Origin: Accumulibacter sp003538495 | GTDB taxonomy: Bacteria; Pseudomonadota; Gammaproteobacteria; Burkholderiales; Rhodocyclaceae | Direction: 5' to 3' | Assembly: GCF_029255145.1 (NCBI RefSeq) | Contig: NZ_JAPUVQ010000040.1 | Location: 1 to 55,528, forward strand | Length of the DNA: 55,528 nucleotides | Shown here: piece by piece, positions 42,493-53,200 of the stretch | Numbering within the stretch: the first letter of the stretch is position 1 | How the letters are laid out: each line of letters begins with the position of its first letter | Position numbers and translations under genes: made by a program | The notes under the pieces: generated by a model | Seen by the model: the letters and a program-made list of their open reading frames with translations, nothing else | The model's database searches: none | Told to the model about the DNA's origin: nothing

Positions 42493-43812
42493 ATGAATGC
42501 AAACGACACCCCCGGCCTGGGCTGCAGCGGCGTGCCGGTGATCGACCGCTGCGCAGCGAGCCTGCCGGACAACCCGCAGTGCGCGCCGAACTATCATTTC
42601 GGGATGCTGCTGGGGGTCGCCGATTTCCGCGCCGAGCAGGGCTTCCACGTCGGCCGCTTGCGTCGTCACCAGCGTCTGTTGCACGGCAGCGGGGTGGTCG
42701 CCGGTTTTCCGGTGCATTTCGATGTGGACGATTTCGAGCTGCACGTCGGCGCCGGTTACGCGATCGACGCGCTCGGCCGCGACCTGCTGCTCGACAGCGA
42801 ACAATGTGTCAGTCTGCCCAGGTGGTGGGAAAAACACGCCGGCGACGAAGCGTTCGACGACATTGCTGCGGCCGAGGACGCCACTTTCGACCTCGACCTC
42901 GTCGTCTGCTACGCCAGCTGCCTCGACCAGCCGGTGCCGGCGATTGCCGAGCCCTGCGCCGGCGATGCCGCCGACATTGCCTACGCCAGGGTCTGCGAGA
43001 CCGTTCAGCTGTTGCTGCGCCGCCATCTCGAACCACCGCCGGCGGTGCCCGCGCCGCCGGCGCCGTATTACCTCCTGCAGCGCTGGCTGGGGCTGGCGCC
43101 CGCGGCGTTCGATGCCGAAGGGCAGCCGCTGCCTGAGGAGCAGTGGCTGAGTGACCGTCTGGCAGAGCTGCCGGCCTTGCCGGCGCCCGCACAGGGCGCG
43201 GCGCGCGCCGCCTTGCTCGGCGAGATCAGCGCGCGGGCGGTCGCCGCCACCTCACCGTTCGCGCCCGCGCACCTGCCCGACGAGTCGGATCTCTGCCTGT
43301 CCATCGCGCGGCTGCGCGAGGTGCATATCTGGCAGGACGCGGTCGGCTGGCACGCGACGATCGGCAGCGTCGAACTCGGCGCGCGCCGCTCCTTGCTGCC
43401 GGGCAGCCTGCTGCAGACGCTGCTGCTTGCCGAACCACCGCCAGCGGCGGCGGTCGCCGGTGCGGTGGTGGTGGCCTCCGGTGCGACGCTGGCCGGCAAC
43501 GACCTGACGCTGGTGTTCAGCCAGAAACTGGCGGCAGCGAGCGTCCAGCCGGGAGCCTTCGCGGTCAGCGAGTTCGTCGACGGCAGCGGCTGGCAGACCT
43601 TCGCGCCGGCGCCGCCGGCGTACGACGAAAGCGACCCGGCGCGGCCGACGGTGACGCTGACGCTGGACCGCGCGCCGGTCGGCTCGCGGCTGCGGATCAG
43701 TGTCGTCGGCGACGGCAGCACGCCGCTGCTCGGCGCCAATCTGATACCTGCCGGCGCGCCGCATCCGGACAGCGACGGGCGCACTCTCACCACCACCATT
43801 ATCGGGGGCTAG
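42493..43812 (+). CDS. eCIS locus protein sharing an N-terminal module with its neighbour (439 aa)
   Basis: The 439-residue product begins with a module also present in the next protein: NYHFGMLLGVADFRAEQGFHVGRLRRHQRLLHGSGVVAGF, then VGAGYAIDALGRDLLL. It is cysteine-richer than other locus proteins. The C-terminal part (about 325-439) is a beta-sandwich, bacterial-Ig-like segment (ASGATLAGNDLTLVFSQKL...GSRLRISVVGDGSTPLLG). No signal peptide. The module order suggests an outer baseplate or receptor-binding part, replacing the missing Afp13-type fibre, but that is inferred from position after the ATPase gene and the Ig-like end. It is 2 bp before the next gene. Confidence 0.7.
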   Translation: MNANDTPGLGCSGVPVIDRCAASLPDNPQCAPNYHFGMLLGVADFRAEQGFHVGRLRRHQRLLHGSGVVAGFPVHFDVDDFELHVGAGYAIDALGRDLLLDSEQCVSLPRWWEKHAGDEAFDDIAAAEDATFDLDLVVCYASCLDQPVPAIAEPCAGDAADIAYARVCETVQLLLRRHLEPPPAVPAPPAPYYLLQRWLGLAPAAFDAEGQPLPEEQWLSDRLAELPALPAPAQGAARAALLGEISARAVAATSPFAPAHLPDESDLCLSIARLREVHIWQDAVGWHATIGSVELGARRSLLPGSLLQTLLLAEPPPAAAVAGAVVVASGATLAGNDLTLVFSQKLAAASVQPGAFAVSEFVDGSGWQTFAPAPPAYDESDPARPTVTLTLDRAPVGSRLRISVVGDGSTPLLGANLIPAGAPHPDSDGRTLTTTIIGG

Positions 43813-43814
43813 TC

Positions 43815-46800
43815 ATGGGCATAAACGAAATCACCGGCGAAACCGTCGAGATCAACGCCAAGGACGGCGTCGCTTTCATCGAGCAGGCCAGCCCGCTGAC
43901 CCGCCTGCACTACTTCGACGGCCAGTTCCTGCGCGCCGACGCTTTCGCGCTCGAACAGGACTACCATCGCACGCGTACCCGGCTGGCCAACCTGGCCGGC
44001 GGCTGGGGGGTGGTGCATGGCCTGGGGATTGCCATCAGCGGCGCGCAACTGCGCGTCGGTGCCGGCCTGGGCGTCACCGCGGCGGGGAATTTTGTCCTCG
44101 CCAGCGGCGAGATGCAGGCGGCGATCGCCGACCTGCTGGCGACCGCGACGCCGGCGCCGGCCAGCGGCAACGCCGATTTCGGCGACTGTCTGGAAAACGC
44201 CAAAGGCGGCGTCAAGGGAAGCGCCGCGCTGGCGATTTACGAGGTCACCGTCGGCCCGGTCGAAGGGCAGTGCGGCAACGAACCGGTATTCGGCAAGCTC
44301 TGCGAGAGCGCCTGCGTCAGCGACTCGCGGCACCCCTGGTGGCGCGAGGGCGTCGTCCTGCGGCTGCGTCCGATCAGCCTCAAACTGCCTCCTGGCAGCG
44401 CTTTCCCCACGTCGTCGGTACACCTGCGCAACCGGGTTGCCTCGGGCTACTTTGCCGCCGAGCCCTGGCTGACGCCGAGCGCGGTCAGCGCGCTCGGTCT
44501 GGCCAACGAACTGTGGTGCGAGCCAGCCGGCCTCTACGGGCGCGACGAACTGGTGCTCGGCCTGCTGGTGCGTGAAGCCGGTGTCAACCGCGTGCTCGAC
44601 GCCTGGAGCGGTCGCCGCGAGCGGATGGATACGCAGGCCCGCGGCTACTGGCAAGGGCGCATGCAGATGCGGCCATGGAACGTCTTCGTGGCGCAGATCC
44701 TGCAGTTCCAGTGCCAGCTGAGCGGCGTTTTCGACGCCGGCAGCGGCGTCATCAAGCCGGCCGACGATTGCGCGGAATTGCGCCAACTGCTCGACAAGAC
44801 CCGCCAGGAACTGGAAGCACTGCAGAAAAAGTACAGCGAGAGTGCCGAGAAGATCATCGGTTCGTTTGGCGAAAAGCCGAACAAGAAAGCGGCGCAGGAG
44901 GCCGCGGGCGAAGCCAAGATCGCCTACGCCGAACTGTACGAGCTGAGCAACAAGCTGGCCGCCGCGAATCTCGGGCAGGGCGTCCTGCCGGCGCAGCGGA
45001 TGCTGATCAACGCCGGTTTCATCGAGCTGCCGCCGGCCGGCTATCTGCCGGTGTCGGCCGGCAAGGTGGCGATCGAGGAACAGCTGTCACGGATGTTCGG
45101 CGAAGGCGTCGCCTTGCACTACCACGCGGTGCGCGCCGACGAGATCGCCCACTTGCTGGCCGAGGCGCAGCACCTGCAGCGCATTTCGCTGACCCGCGGC
45201 ATCGTCCAGTCGGGCGAGCCTGAAGACGTCGAGATCTTCGTTCCCGACGGTCAGGTGGTCGACCTGCAGGCGCAGGCCGTCGGCACCTGGTGGCAGGTCG
45301 ACATGCGTCTGATGGCGCTGTTCGTCTTCGATTTCGGCAGCAGTGAACAGGCCGGCGAGGCCGCCGCAGTGGCCAGCGGCGGCGCAAACCTCGAACTGCT
45401 GCGCGGCGCCGAGCGAGCGGCAGGCGCGGAGGGCGAGCCGCAATACACCACCGGCAACCGCGTCAACAGCCGCTTGGGTTCATTGACCCTCGCTGGTCTG
45501 GCGCGCACGGAAAGCCGAGCGAACGGCAGCTACGGCCTGACGCTGCTCACCGCCAGCGACCCGCAACAAGCGGGCGAACTCGAGCAGATCGGTCGGGAGA
45601 AGGTCGGTGGCGCGTCTGCGGCTGGCTTCAGCCTCTACGTTGCCGGCGACGTCGGCGGTGACCCCTTCGATCTCGAGATCGGCGACGCCATCGACGTCAA
45701 GGCGGAACTGCGCGTGCTGTCCGCTGGCCGGGGAACGGCCACGGTCATCGCCGGCGAACTGACCCTCCTGGCACGCAAGCCACAGGGCGCTTATACCGAA
45801 TTGCTGGTGCAGGTCGAGCTGACGCTCAGCGACCGCAGTCCTTCCAGCGGCGAGGGCTCCGCGCCGCAAACCGCGCGCAGCTCGCTGAGCTTCACGATGC
45901 TGCGCCAGGGCAACGCTGCCGCGGCGGGCAGCTTCATCGTCGACGATCGCTATCACGATCCGAAAAATTCGCCGGTGTTCATCGATTGGGATGAGACGCC
46001 GCGACGCGCCAGGCTGTCGGTGAACGCCGCCAGCGAAGCGCAACAGGTGGTGCTGCAGAAGATGGTACGGGCGATGATGATCAACACCAACACCGGTATC
46101 GCCAGCGGCACGGCGCTGTCGAAGCGCGAGCAACTGCTGGTGATGAACGCCCTGGCGACGATGCCGGCGGCGTCGAGCACGCTCGGCGTGGCGGCGATGA
46201 ACACGCTGGTGGCAATCGCCGACGCCACCGACGATGCCGCTTTCCTGGCGCGTGCGCGCCGGCGCCTGTTCCCGACGCTGGGCATCGCGCCGGCGCAGCA
46301 GGTGCAGGCGACGCAGGACTGGGTGATGTTCCGCCGGGCACGCACGCATCTCTGCCCGCCGGTGTGCGCCCCGGTCGTTCTGCCGGCGATCGAGGCTTTC
46401 CAGGTCTGGCACCTGCGCGTCGACGACGCCCAGCAGCTCGCCGTGCTGCACGCGGCCCTCGACAAGCGCGACCTCAAGACGCTCGGCGGATTCAAGTTCC
46501 AGCGCGTCGGCATCCTGCGCTTCCGCGACGCGAGCACCTTTGCCGAAGAATCGGCCGATCGCGTGCTGGCCATGTGGCAGCTCGCGCAGCCGGCGCCACA
46601 GGTGGTCCTCGGTCGCGTCTGGGAGACCGCGCCAGCGACCGGACAGGGCTGGGAGAACCATTTCCGCCTGCGCAACATGCTCGAACAGATCGCCAGCATC
46701 AGCACGCCGCCAGCGCGCGGACAGGGCGCTCTGGCGGCGATCCCGGAACCGCCGGCGCCGCTGGCCGATGGCGCCCTCGACGGCGGCATGCTGGTGGTCA

Positions 46801-47189
46801 GCATGCCGGTCGCCAGCGCCGAAACGCGCAGCGCCCTGCTGATCCAGGGTGGCCGGGACGGTGACTTCCACTACCCGCAAAAGGACTCGCCGCGCGCACC
46901 GCTGCAGTATCTCGCCAACCAGCCACAAGGCACGGCACTAGTGGATTTCATCGCCTTGCTGACGCCCACCCAGCCGGTCTTCGGTCTCACTCTGGCGACC
47001 ACCAAGGCGGCCCCCGACGCTGGCGCCGCGGACCGTCTGAAGGCGGTGGTCGAGGCGCTGATGGCGGCCGGGAAGGCGTCGACCGACCTGCAGCAGGTGA
47101 TCGAGCAAATCAACCAGACCGACCGGCAGCAGCTGGTTGATATTGGACTCGTTCCCGACGACTTCGACGAAGTCATCTTCTTCGAATGA
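43815..47189 (+). CDS. Large eCIS locus protein with the same N-terminal module (1124 aa)
   Basis: The 1124-residue product opens with SPLTRLHYFDGQFLRADAFALEQDYHRTRTRLANLAGGWGVVHGLGIAI, the same FDG-L-x(n)-EQ-x-YH...GxGVVxG module found in the 439-residue neighbour. It then has the VGAGLGVTAAGNFVLAS piece that corresponds to the neighbour's VGAGYAIDALG. A coiled segment lies near 325-380, and a beta-rich region at about 560-720. The last third is mixed, ending in an acidic DDFDEVIFFE tail. No catalytic motif or fibre repeat was recognised. It probably decorates the baseplate or forms a cage around it. It is followed after 26 bp by the DUF4157 giant. Confidence 0.72.
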   Translation: MGINEITGETVEINAKDGVAFIEQASPLTRLHYFDGQFLRADAFALEQDYHRTRTRLANLAGGWGVVHGLGIAISGAQLRVGAGLGVTAAGNFVLASGEMQAAIADLLATATPAPASGNADFGDCLENAKGGVKGSAALAIYEVTVGPVEGQCGNEPVFGKLCESACVSDSRHPWWREGVVLRLRPISLKLPPGSAFPTSSVHLRNRVASGYFAAEPWLTPSAVSALGLANELWCEPAGLYGRDELVLGLLVREAGVNRVLDAWSGRRERMDTQARGYWQGRMQMRPWNVFVAQILQFQCQLSGVFDAGSGVIKPADDCAELRQLLDKTRQELEALQKKYSESAEKIIGSFGEKPNKKAAQEAAGEAKIAYAELYELSNKLAAANLGQGVLPAQRMLINAGFIELPPAGYLPVSAGKVAIEEQLSRMFGEGVALHYHAVRADEIAHLLAEAQHLQRISLTRGIVQSGEPEDVEIFVPDGQVVDLQAQAVGTWWQVDMRLMALFVFDFGSSEQAGEAAAVASGGANLELLRGAERAAGAEGEPQYTTGNRVNSRLGSLTLAGLARTESRANGSYGLTLLTASDPQQAGELEQIGREKVGGASAAGFSLYVAGDVGGDPFDLEIGDAIDVKAELRVLSAGRGTATVIAGELTLLARKPQGAYTELLVQVELTLSDRSPSSGEGSAPQTARSSLSFTMLRQGNAAAAGSFIVDDRYHDPKNSPVFIDWDETPRRARLSVNAASEAQQVVLQKMVRAMMINTNTGIASGTALSKREQLLVMNALATMPAASSTLGVAAMNTLVAIADATDDAAFLARARRRLFPTLGIAPAQQVQATQDWVMFRRARTHLCPPVCAPVVLPAIEAFQVWHLRVDDAQQLAVLHAALDKRDLKTLGGFKFQRVGILRFRDASTFAEESADRVLAMWQLAQPAPQVVLGRVWETAPATGQGWENHFRLRNMLEQIASISTPPARGQGALAAIPEPPAPLADGALDGGMLVVSMPVASAETRSALLIQGGRDGDFHYPQKDSPRAPLQYLANQPQGTALVDFIALLTPTQPVFGLTLATTKAAPDAGAADRLKAVVEALMAAGKASTDLQQVIEQINQTDRQQLVDIGLVPDDFDEVIFFE

Positions 47190-47215
47190 CCGCCGTCCGA
47201 TGAGGAGCTGACCCC

Positions 47216-50200
47216 ATGCCTGCCGCCGTACCCCCCGCTGCCGAGCACAAGAAGCCGGCGACGCCGCCGGCCTCGGTTGGCAACAAGCCCGGTGCTGCGG
47301 CCAGCAAGCCGGACGCGTCGCCGGGCAGGCAGGCGGCTGCCGGCGGCCCGGCGCAGGCCGGCAAGAACCTGGGCGGCCCGGCCCCGGCCGGGAAGAATCA
47401 GGCCGGCGCGCCGCAGGCGGGGGCGAAAAGCGGTGCGCCGGCGACCGGGGGCGGCGCTGGCGTCGCGCCGGCAAACGGCAGCCAGCAGCGTTTCGACCGG
47501 ATGGCGGTGCGCGCCAAGCTGGCGGTCAGCGAGCCTGGCGACGCGGTCGAGCGCGAGGCCGACGCGATCGCCAGCAGGGTGATGCGGATGCCCGAACCGG
47601 CGGCTGCGCCAGCCACTGCAGCCGCTGGTCCAGCCAGCCCGGCGGCAAGACCCGAGCAGCTCAAGCGCTTGCTGCAGCCCAACGAGAAGAAGCCGGCCGT
47701 CGGCGGTGGCAGCGCGTCGCCAGCCAAGGCCGCTCCGCCGCAGGTTCCGACGCCGACTCCGCCGGCGGCTGCTCAGGGGACCGGCGCGCAGGCGGCTCCG
47801 ACGCAAAAGGCGGGGCAGGCCCCGGCGCCGGCGCCTACCTCGGCTCAGGTGCCGGCAGGTCCGGCCGCCCCGGCGCAAGGGCCCGCACCCGGACGCGAAG
47901 ATCTCACCGTCAAGCGACGGGCCGATGCTGCCGCGTCGCCGGCAGCAGGCGAGCGCCAGCCGGCCGCCGGCAACGCTCCGGGTACGCAGTCCGAATTGCT
48001 GTCGGGTCTCGGCGCTGGCGTACCGCTCGACGTCGACAGCCGGGCCTTTTTCGAGCAGCGTCTCGGCCGCGACCTCGGCGACGTCCGCATCCATGCTGAC
48101 GACAGCGCCGCCGAAGCGGCCCGGCAGTTGCACGCCCGGGCCTTCACCTGGGGCAACCACATCGCCTTCGCCGGCGGCGAGTACCAGCCGGCCACCAGCA
48201 GCGGGCGGGCGTTGCTGGCGCACGAACTGGCGCACGTCGTGCAGAACGACAGCATGACGGTCAGCAACGTCGTGCGGCGCAAGGCCGACAATCCCAAGTT
48301 CAAGGATGGCAACGACATCAGCAGCGACGCGATCGACCCGGCCAAGGACAAGAAGGCGCGGCCGGCGCTCGAAACGCTCAAGCTGCCGGCGATCAAGGCA
48401 CGGCACGCCGACGTCTACCAGAAACGCGCCGGCAAGTCGCTGCGGCGGCCGAAGGGTTACGACCGCAAGACGCCGCCGTTCCAGACCGAGCAGGTCAAGA
48501 AGTGGAAAGAGGCCATCGATCTGGCGGCGTTCTACGCCGCGATCGGCTTCGAGGCGGGCGGCGGTCGCCAGACGCTGACCTTCTACGGCGGCAAGCAGCA
48601 AAGCATCGCCGGCACCGAAGGCGAGATCCTCGAACAGCTCAAGGTTCCGAAATGGACTCCGGATGGCAGCTGGCTGAACTCGCCGCTGCAGGTCGACCAT
48701 GTCGTCGAGGTCCAGTTGGGCGGCGAGGACGCTTTCGAGAACTACGAGCTGCTGACCGGCGCGCACAATACCAACGTCGGTTCGCAGCTGCGCTCGGTGA
48801 TCTACGCCAACGTCAAGGTCTATCTGGGCGAAGTCGAGAAGAACACCGGCGACGCGCTGGTCAAGAAGTATCTCGACGACAACGACATCGAGTTCAGGAA
48901 GGTCGAGGCCGGCGGCGAGGGCAAGAACCTTGAAAAGACAGCCCAGTTCTGGAGCCGCAAGGAGATCGTCGGCGGCAAGCACCTGATCTGGCTGCAGGAC
49001 GAGAAGCGCGCCAAAAAGGACGAAGGCACCGACAAGACGCGCTTCGCGCTGTATTCGCATACCGGCCAGGGTTTCATCGACGCCTTTCCGTTGAACAAGA
49101 AGAAGGTGACAGTGGTCGATAGCGGCCGGCTGGCCGGGATCAAGATCGAAAAGATCGAGATCACCGCCGACCTCGACCAGGAGAACAGCGGCAACATCGG
49201 TCAGCTTGTCGGCAAGTGGGAGCTTCCGAAGAACGTCGAGGTCAGCGCGGGCACCGGCTTCCAGAGCACGCTCAACGGTGTCAAGGGCAAGAAGTACGCC
49301 GGCGCGCTGAGCATGCCGCCGCCGCCCAAGGTCGACGTCAAGGGCGGCAGCCCGGTGACCTTTGGCGAGGTCGGCTTCGTGCGCGGCAAGCTGAGCGCCG
49401 ACGGTACGCTGACCGCCAGCCATCCGCTGTTCGCCGGCGTCCAGATCCCGGTGCGCTGGCGCGGCGACGACTTCGCCTTCGAGCACACCTTCTCGGTCGA
49501 TCAGCTGAAAGGCAAGCTGCCGGTTCCCGGGCTGACCATCGACGACGCCAGCCTGACGCTGTTCTTCGGCACCAGGGGTCTGGGTGCCGACGGCTCGATC
49601 AGCTTCACCATCGCCGGCCTGGGGGCGGGCATCCTGACCGTGACCGTCAAGCAGCAGGGCGCGCAGGGGCCGGAACTGAGCGCGACGGGGACGCTGACCG
49701 CCGATCGCAAGCTGTTCGACCTGGCGACCGTCGGCATCGGCTATTCGACCAGCAAGGGCTTCTTCGGCAGCGGCACGCTGGGGATCACCAATCCCGAAAA
49801 GATCAAGGGGATCAAGTCGGCCAGCCTGAAAGCGTCCTACGCCGAGTCGCTGTTCACCGCCACCGGCAGTGTCGATCCGGACATCCCCGGCCTCAAAAGC
49901 GCGGCGCTGAGCGTCACTTACGGCAAGGACACGCTGCAGATCACCGGCAAGCTGGGAATCGACGAGAAGGTTCCCGGCGTCGAAGCGGCCGAGATCACGG
50001 TCAGCGTCACGCAGGGCGACAAGGGCTGGAAGGTCGGCGCCAGCGGCGAGGTCACCCCGAAGTTGCCCGGACTCAGCGGCGCCAAGCTGCAGTTCAGTTA
50101 CGACGACGGCTCGGTGCTCGTCGAAGGCGAGTTCGCGATCAAGAAAGGGCCGCTCGACGGCAAGGTCACCGCCGGGGTGACCAACGCCGAGGTCGACGAC

Positions 50201-53200
50201 AAGGGCGTTCGCGGCGCCAAGGGCAGCGGCAGCAACTTCAAGGTCTTCGGCAGCGCCGACATCAAGGCCGAGTTCATCAAGGACAAGCTCGACGGCAAGC
50301 TCAAGCTGCGTCTGCTGCCCGATGGTTCAGTACGCGTCGGCGGTGGCCTGGCGGTCAAGGACTTCGAGGTCTTCGGGCGTTATCCCGCGGACGGCGGTGA
50401 ATTCTTCAACAAGACCATCTCGACGCCGTCGATTCCACTGCCGGGGCTGGGGTTCTCGGTCGGCTCGATCGCCGTCGGGATCACCTTCTCGGCGTCGGTG
50501 ACCGCCAAGGCGCACGCCAGCATTGGTCCCGGCAAGATCAGCGGCGTCACCCTGACGGTGACCGAGTTCGACCCGGCGACGGTTTCCTTCGACACCCTCG
50601 AAATCGGCGGCGGGGCGACCTTCAAGGTCTTCGGCGACGCCGGTTTCGGCGCCAGCGCGCAGGTCAATCTGGAATTCAGCGCGGCGGTGGCCAAGCTGGT
50701 CGGCAGCGTCGGCGTCGAAGCAACGGTCGGCATTCCACCCGAGAAACCCATCCTTTCGGCCGCCTCGACCTTCACCTACAGCCAGGCCAAGGGCCTGGAT
50801 ATCCTCAACACGCTCACCCTCGATATCAGTCCGGAGCTGAAGTTCAGGCTCTTCGGCGGCGTTTCGGCGCAGCTCAACCTGCTGGTCGATACGGTCACCG
50901 TGTGGAGCAAGGACTGGACGCTGGCCGAGGCCAACTACAAGCTGCCGGTGGCGATCAAGGCGACCGGCAGCCTGGGCTACAACTCGAAGACCGGCAAGAT
51001 CAGGCCGGAAAAACCGGCCGACGCGATCGTCGTCGAGAAGCCCAAGCTCGACGAGAACGTGATGAAGGGCATCGTCCTCGGCGACTCGGCGCCACCGACC
51101 GTGAGCAGCGTCGACAAGGATGGCAAGGAGAGCGAGACGGCGCGGCCGACGGTCAATCCGAAGCGTGCCGATGGCGCCGGCGAGCAGCCGGCGACGCCGG
51201 TGGACGAGAACGTCGTCGCCCGGCTCGGGACCGGCGCGCCGCTCGATCCGGCAACCCGCGGCTACTTCGAGCAACGTCTCAAGGTCGACCTGACGCAGGT
51301 GCGGGTGCACACCGGGCCGGACGCCGTCAGAGAGGCCGAGCGCTTGTCGGCCAAGGCGTTCACCGTCGGCGAGCACATCGCTTTCGCGCAGGACGAGTAC
51401 CAGCCCGGCACGCCCGAAGGCCAGCAGCTGATCGCCCATGAACTGGCGCACGTGGCGCAGCAACAGGGCGGCAGCGGGCCGGTCGTCCTGCGCTGGCCGG
51501 CGGTGACGCGAACCGACGCCCAGACCTCCGAGACGCCGGCGAGCATCCGGGCGATGACCCTGTCGGGCTTTTCGCTGCTCACCGAGACGCAACTCGACTG
51601 GGCGACCAGCCCCGCCTTGCAGGCCGATGCCGCCGCGCTGGCGTCGTTCAGGGAGATCGATCGCTTTACCGAGCGTCCCAACGTGGCGAGCGGTGCCGGC
51701 GGTCTGAAAGTCGGCGAGGTGATCGCCAAGGGTATTCCGGGGATCTATGCGCCACTCGAGAAGTATGCCGAAGGTGCGGCCACGCGCAACACCGCCTGGT
51801 TGCGCTCGACCGGCAAGATCGACGAAGCGGAAAGCTGGGGGCGTGACCTGACGACGCTCGAGGCCGCCTGGCCAGCCGCCAACCTGTCGCTGGTCATGCG
51901 TGCTCCGTCGGACCCGGCGGCGGCGAAAGCGCCGTTCGAAAAACTGGTCGATCCGGCCAAACCCGAGCTGGCCAATTTCATCAACTACCTGACCACCTGC
52001 AAGCCGGTGTTGTCGGCCAGCGATGGCAGCGAAGTCGATTCCTTCAAGGACCTGCGCGACGAAGGCGTCCTGCCGGCCAGCTACCACGGCCGGATCAACT
52101 TCGCCAGAACCTATCACCACTTCACGAGGAAAACCCTGGACGGGCTGGTCGCCAACGAAGCCTTCCCGCAATGGAAGCAGCAATCGTTCTGGTTCGAGCG
52201 GCCGCTGACGGTAGTCCTCTACCCGGCCATCGACGACAACGGCGCATTCCATCGCAACGCCGGGCTCGAAGCGATGGTCACCAGTAGCGACATCCTGAGC
52301 ATCGTCATCGAAGGGCACGCGAGTGTCGGCGATTACCAGTCGCAGCTGGCGCCGGTTGCCGCGCGCTATGGGATCAACGGCGAGATCCAGCAGGCGCTGG
52401 TCGGCGGTCACGGCAACTCGACGGTGCTCAACCTGGCCGGCAGCGCCAATGCCGCGGTGACTGCCGACGCACTCGGTACCAGCGGCGGCAGCGGTGCCAA
52501 CACCACCGGCCTGATGACCGAGTTGACGCGGCTGATGAGCGGCAGTCCCGCACAGCGCCGAATCGTGCTCGACGCGTGTCTGACCGACTCGCATCACGTC
52601 AACTCGGCGCTGCGCGCGTCGCCAGCCGACGCCGCCGCCGACATCCAGGCGGCAATCGTCGCCAACCCCAGCCTGCGCGACGTGGTGGCCAGTATCGCCG
52701 GTGCCGGCTCGACGGTACTGGGCGCCAACGCCTCCTTCGCCCCGTCGCGAACCACCTTCCTGCCAGCCGGAGCGACCGACATTGGCCTGAGTGTTCCCGG
52801 CGACCCCGATCTGGTTGCCGGCAAGCTGGCTTACGTCGAATTCGGCACCGAACCCACCGGTTGCCTGCGTGCCGTGCTCGAATGCTGGGCGACCGACCAG
52901 GCCGCCGGTACCAGCGTCTGCCGCGATGCCATGCGGCGGCGGATCGCCGGCGGGCGGTCAGCGCACGTGCCCGCAGCCGCCACCAGCACGTGGCGCGAAA
53001 GCGTCATCCAGCCGCTTTACGATCTGGTGGCCAACCATTACTGGGCCAACGGCGATGCGATTCGCCGGATTGGCGAACTCGCCGACAATGTCTTCGTGCT
53101 GTACATGGTCGACCACACCACGCCAGCCCGGATCAACAACGCTCTGGCCGTCCTGTCGGGAAACGTGGCGCACGTCAATCAACTGATGAGCCGGGTCACC

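Noticed and set aside
46871..49486. 871-codon minus-strand open frame antisense to the end of the 1124-residue gene and the giant gene
   Set aside because: The sense frames contain clear DUF4157 and HNH-like motifs; the antisense translation has none. The same reasoning removes the long antisense frames at 32866-35472, 50327-52597 and 22386-24272.
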